64,000 nucleotides of DNA, from assembly GCA_019843655.1 (NCBI GenBank), contig JACDQD010000001.1, positions 47,240,443 through 47,304,442 of the forward strand, given 5' to 3'. Position numbers and translations under genes: made by a program. Positions 41,751-64,000 of this stretch are shown in pieces (the stretch's first letter is position 1; the number at the start of each line of letters is the position of its first letter). A model generated the notes under the pieces. It saw only the letters and a list, made by a program, of their open reading frames with translations, was not told where the DNA came from and did not search any database. The DNA comes from Lethocerus indicus. Taxonomy: Eukaryota > Arthropoda > Insecta > Hemiptera > Belostomatidae.

Positions 41751-42504
41751 CGGCGGCAGATAAAAAATGCGCTATCTGAATTCACCCATATCAGTGATTT
41801 AGCCCGCCCGACTCTGTTCTATCTTGGACTTCAACTTTTCCGAAAGTCCCACGCTTTTCGAGCCGGGCGCCGCATAAGTCCGGGTAAGTTCTCCCTTTCC
41901 AGTGGGTGGGTTGGGGGTGGCTAATGTCCATTACCACCCCGGGGGTACAATATTGACGCTGCGGGTCCGGCGCTTGCGCTTCCGCCTCTCTTGGCCGCCT
42001 ACCTCACAATCATATCGCGGCGGAAGATTCGGCAGACATTCCACGGATTGCAGCCGTTTTTGTCAAACCGAAATGCGCCGAATATTTCCTGCATTCAATT
42101 ATTAGCAACCAGATTAGGACAGGATACTGGGATGAATGTTTGCGAGAAACATTTTTTCCCAGTCCCATCAACATTGCACAGCCCATTTATACTGCCGAAA
42201 TAATCGGAGTAATGTATTTTTACCGCATCAAATAAAAATTATTTCGCCTTCTTTTATAATGTATACTAAATCGATAAAATAGCGACGCGATTTCCGAAAA
42301 TCGGACCTCCCGGGTAAAAATCATAGGATCATTCGATGGGAAATTTGAAATTTCGTTTTTGGCGAATAAAAATTCCTGAAAAGATTATGAATTATTAATC
42401 ATTATTATAAATTGTTTAAAGTCACGACTGAACCGTCCTATCGTTTCTGCTTTCGGGTAATTTATTCCGCTGTAACGAAATTACGGAATGACACCTTTGT
42501 GGTA

Positions 42505-42670
42505 AAAGATAATTATGATGGTCCAGTCCCTCTTGCGATTTCCCGTTTCCACCCCGTCTTTATTCAGGTTCTACGCTAGACTCGTTTCGGTTTCCCGTAG
42601 CCTACGGGATTATTACCGGCCGTGGCGGAAAGCCAAAACCGGTCCGGCTTCCCCGACGAAGCGTCCTGTT
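42505..42670. mobile_element. Degenerate short foldback MITE
   Basis: CGCTAGACTCGTTTCGGTTT on the left and GGCGGAAAGCCAAAACCGGT on the right are inverted relatives of the family core, separated by about 40 bp including the palindrome CCGTAGCCTACGG. Confidence 0.45.
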
Positions 42671-43249
42671 AGTAGGCACCCCCCTACTAACGGAATGAAA
42701 ATAAAGAGTTTTTTATCAATTATATAATTTGATTTATCGCACTTTTCGTGCACTCCACTCCGGCTAGCTTAAAACATGCTTACAGACTCTCTCGAATCCT
42801 CGACTAAAATAAATACTTTAATATCGCCTCGTGGCCTCGGCCTCGCGGTATATTATTTTAAAACCACCGTTACTTCAATATTGATTATATACAATACTGT
42901 TACTTCTTACGGGTTTTTTTAATTTTCCGTGTATCAGATGGGCCCGGATATAGATAAAATGTCCGAACGAAACGCGGTATCATATTAACGTAACGACGCG
43001 GGCCTATAATGATTATCCACCGAGACGAGAATATCAAATTGAAAAAACAAGAAAAGAACTCGCAGGCTTAAGGACGCTTCGTCGGCTCATGGAGTGAGCT
43101 ACCGACCAAATAGGTGAGCTATGCCCCGTCGGCGTTTAAAGTGGGGCGCGCGTACTTGCGGTGCGCGGGCCGTAGTTTTTTCGCCCGAGTTAACTCTCGG
43201 GGGGAGTATCGGATAGTTTCTGTCCGGGCGGGAGGGAGGAGCGGCTCGA

Positions 43250-62109
<18,860 letters not shown>

Positions 62110-62212
62110 AACGGACTGACTGGAGGCTGGCCCCCACCGAACGTCGCCGCTGGACCCGTTGCCCGGAGACCGCCCCTGGCCCCGCCCCCATTTAACCCGC
62201 CCCCGATCGAAT

Positions 62213-62265
62213 CTCTCCCTCTCCCTCTCACACCCACTCGCTCTCTCTCTCTCTCTCCCTCTCAC
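62213..62265 (-). promoter_or_regulatory. GA-rich tract in the SHOX leader or promoter
   Basis: On the minus strand this reads as GAGAGAGAGAGAGAGAG with flanking GAGAGGGAGAGGGAGAG, 104-156 bp upstream of the SHOX ATG at 62109. GAGAG clusters are bound by GAGA factor (Trl) and are typical of insect developmental-gene promoters with paused polymerase or Polycomb/Trithorax control. The role here is inferred from position and sequence. Confidence 0.5.
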
Positions 62266-62290
62266 TCCCCCACCGCCCACTCATATTACG

Positions 62291-62872
62291 CTCCCTTCGC
62301 GTTATGGGTTATTTACCCCCTCCTTCCCCCTTTCTCCCTTCTTGTCGATGAATTTCGAAACGCGTGAAAATTATCACTAGCGGACGGGATCCCCCCGTCC
62401 CTACCTAATACATAAATCCCTCCTTAGTTTTCTCCATGTTCAGGATCAAATCAATACACTGTCGTTTGTAATTATAGAAATGTAAACATCCTCGGTACCG
62501 GTTACACTGGATTCCTGAGAATGGTGGGCGAAAAAAAGAAAATATATATACGCGTTATATATGCTTGTATGTGGGTTCCATCTCAATCTTCTGTCTAAGT
62601 GCAGTTCCAAGTACCGTACTTGATTTTCAATACGACACAGAGTTCTATAAATGATTTTTAACCGTTATCGGTTATTTACTCCCCCTCGTTCCCACGTCTT
62701 CCCTTGTCGATGAATTTCGCGAGAACATTATCGATACCCGATGAGAACCCCTTACCCCCCTAATATATAATCCGGGAAGGTCACATCCGAACAGCATCAT
62801 TTGTAATTTTAGACATGTAAACATCCTCGATACCGTCTGCACTGGATTCCTGAGAATGGTCGGCGAAAAACT
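62291..62872. repeat. Direct repeat upstream of SHOX exon 1
   Basis: 62291-62540 and 62657-62872 share GGTTATTTAC, CCTTGTCGATGAATTTCG (TCTTG in the first), TTTGTAATT[A/T]TAGA[A/C]ATGTAAAC, ATCCTCG[G/A]TACCG and CACTGGATTCCTGAGAATGG, about 360 bp apart and roughly 75% alike. They straddle the likely SHOX promoter. Confidence 0.75.
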
Positions 62873-62880
62873 TTAATAAA

Positions 62881-62921
62881 TAAATATAAATATATTTATT
62901 AATAAATAAATAAATAAATAA

Positions 62922-62986
<65 letters not shown>
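62881..62986. repeat. (TAAA)n(TA)n microsatellite
   Basis: Several AAATA units followed by about 60 bp of TA. Further pure TA runs lie at 63207-63229 and 63793-63837. Confidence 0.95.
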
Positions 62987-62989
<3 letters not shown>

Positions 62990-63791
62990 GCCTCTCCCTT
63001 ACAGAGCTCATCATAATGATAAGCTCCATCAACTATATATGCGAAAATTTGGCATATCGTGTCCCACTTGTAACTATGATCGTACATTTTTTCTATAAAG
63101 TTTTACGTTGTTTTTCCCCATTATTTGTTATTCACCCGAATGTTTAATTAAGCTTCAGAACAGACAAAAGAATATAAGGGACATTTAAAATAAAAAACAC
63201 TTATGTGTATATATATATATATATATATACATATATTTATTTATTTATTCTTATTTTAGTGATCCAACTCTAACTTCAATGCGATTACGACACGATCACT
63301 AAGCACCACTAAGCTATTGGTTCTCCATTTATGCTTACCTCCTTATTGGATTATTGGGTGGTCCTTCTATCATTGTTTTCTATTTGTCTTCTCCGGTACA
63401 CGCTTAAATGTCAGGACAGTTTTCGTTCTGAACCATAGCTTTTCTTTTCCTGTTTTTTTTTTTTTAATTTATGGTGGCCATTTCACATCTGCATGCTCCA
63501 GAGTATGAAACGGAGCTAAAAGATTACGTTAAAAATAAATTAATTTGCGTTTCCGCTATTAATTTTTTCGTTTATATTAGAACTGAGCAATTGGCCCAAT
63601 GTGCGCTCCTGCCTCATCTATTGTTTATGTTATTAGCCACATTGGCGGACTTCATGATAACATACGCATTACTAGCGCAACTGTACAGCCCACTCAGTTT
63701 TTGTATTTCAAGTCGTTTGAGTTCCGCAATCCCGAGGACTTTAGGTGACATTAGCTACTAAATTTTTAATAATCTTCATTCCAATGAATTT

Positions 63792-63839
<48 letters not shown>

Positions 63840-64000
63840 TTTCCCAAACAGAATGGAATTAATACAATAACACGGCACGTTGAGTACACACTTGAATCTC
63901 CATTCCTGAAAGTAAGCACTTTCTTGTAAAACACGAAAGCACGGTTCTTTCTTTCAAGCACGTAGTTTAAGCAGTCGCCTCCTGAGACCTTGCGGAACCT
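62987..64000. other. Right flank upstream of SHOX, no gene seen
   Basis: Apart from two TA microsatellites I see nothing I can name. A 96-codon open frame at 63471-63761 (plus) has hydrophobic stretches but no recognisable domain and no clear splice or promoter context. Confidence 0.5.

Larger units (their letters stand above)
39723..43249. other. Intergenic region between MCM4 and SHOX 3' ends; composition switch
   Basis: Convergent intergenic DNA. It is AT-rich to about 40.4 kb, then becomes CpG-rich. Two MITE-like inverted elements lie at about 41430-41750 and 42505-42670. The 124-codon open frame at 41550-41924 overlaps the first of these and looks fortuitous. A possible SHOX poly(A) signal (AATAAA, minus strand) lies near 42558. 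I see no coding exon. Confidence 0.55.

Noticed and set aside
41550..41924. 124-codon open frame, one of the longest unexplained in the window
   Set aside because: It overlaps a degenerate inverted MITE, has no recognisable domain, splice context or promoter, and its CpG-rich composition favours chance open frames.
63471..63761. 96-codon hydrophobic plus-strand frame
   Set aside because: No family, promoter or splice context; hydrophobic runs arise easily from T-rich DNA.

Overview
This window is nuclear DNA of an arthropod, almost certainly an insect: spliced genes with GT-AG introns, an insect-type mitochondrial-clan cytochrome P450, single-copy animal housekeeping genes, and many short non-autonomous transposons. 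I cannot fix the order from sequence alone. Two compositional regimes alternate. About 8-18 kb and 24-40 kb are AT-rich and CpG-poor. About 1-2.6 kb, 5-6.6 kb, 21-24 kb and 40.5-64 kb are CpG-rich.

Layout. (1) 0.8-8.9 kb: a tandem duplication of a ~3.5-4 kb unit carrying a small, cysteine-free, helical secreted-protein gene I do not recognise. The first copy has three tandem 3'-terminal exons in different states of decay. The second has one intact last exon with a furin-like site but a one-base insertion in exon 2. A divergent TATA-driven signal-peptide exon lies ~1 kb upstream on the other strand. (2) 9.06-18.55 kb, minus: a complete DDB1 gene, 21 exons, 1143 aa, with a non-LTR retrotransposon relic in intron 2. 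(3) 21.46-24.45 kb, plus: a complete 10-exon mitochondrial-clan P450, CYP301-like, 505 aa. (4) 29.02-32.55 kb, minus: a king tubby/TULP gene, 9 coding exons, 418 aa. (5) 33.75-39.46 kb, plus: MCM4, 14 exons, ~847 aa, divergent from tubby and interrupted by an apparent one-base deletion in exon 7. (6) 43.25-62.11 kb, minus: a SHOX-type paired-like homeobox gene, 5 coding exons, 280 aa, with a 13.4 kb first intron full of tandem and inverted repeats and candidate regulatory arrays.

The genes are not a functional operon-like cluster. DDB1 (CUL4 ubiquitin ligase adaptor) and MCM4 (replicative helicase) both serve DNA replication and repair, tubby acts in phosphoinositide-linked membrane and ciliary signalling, the P450 is probably a developmental or cuticle enzyme, and SHOX is a developmental transcription factor. 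The most novel material is the duplicated secreted-protein locus at the left and the repeat architecture of the SHOX first intron. Two one-base homopolymer indels in otherwise intact coding exons could be assembly errors and need raw-read checking. All exon boundaries were read by eye from splice signals, reading phase and recalled family conservation; no alignment was run.
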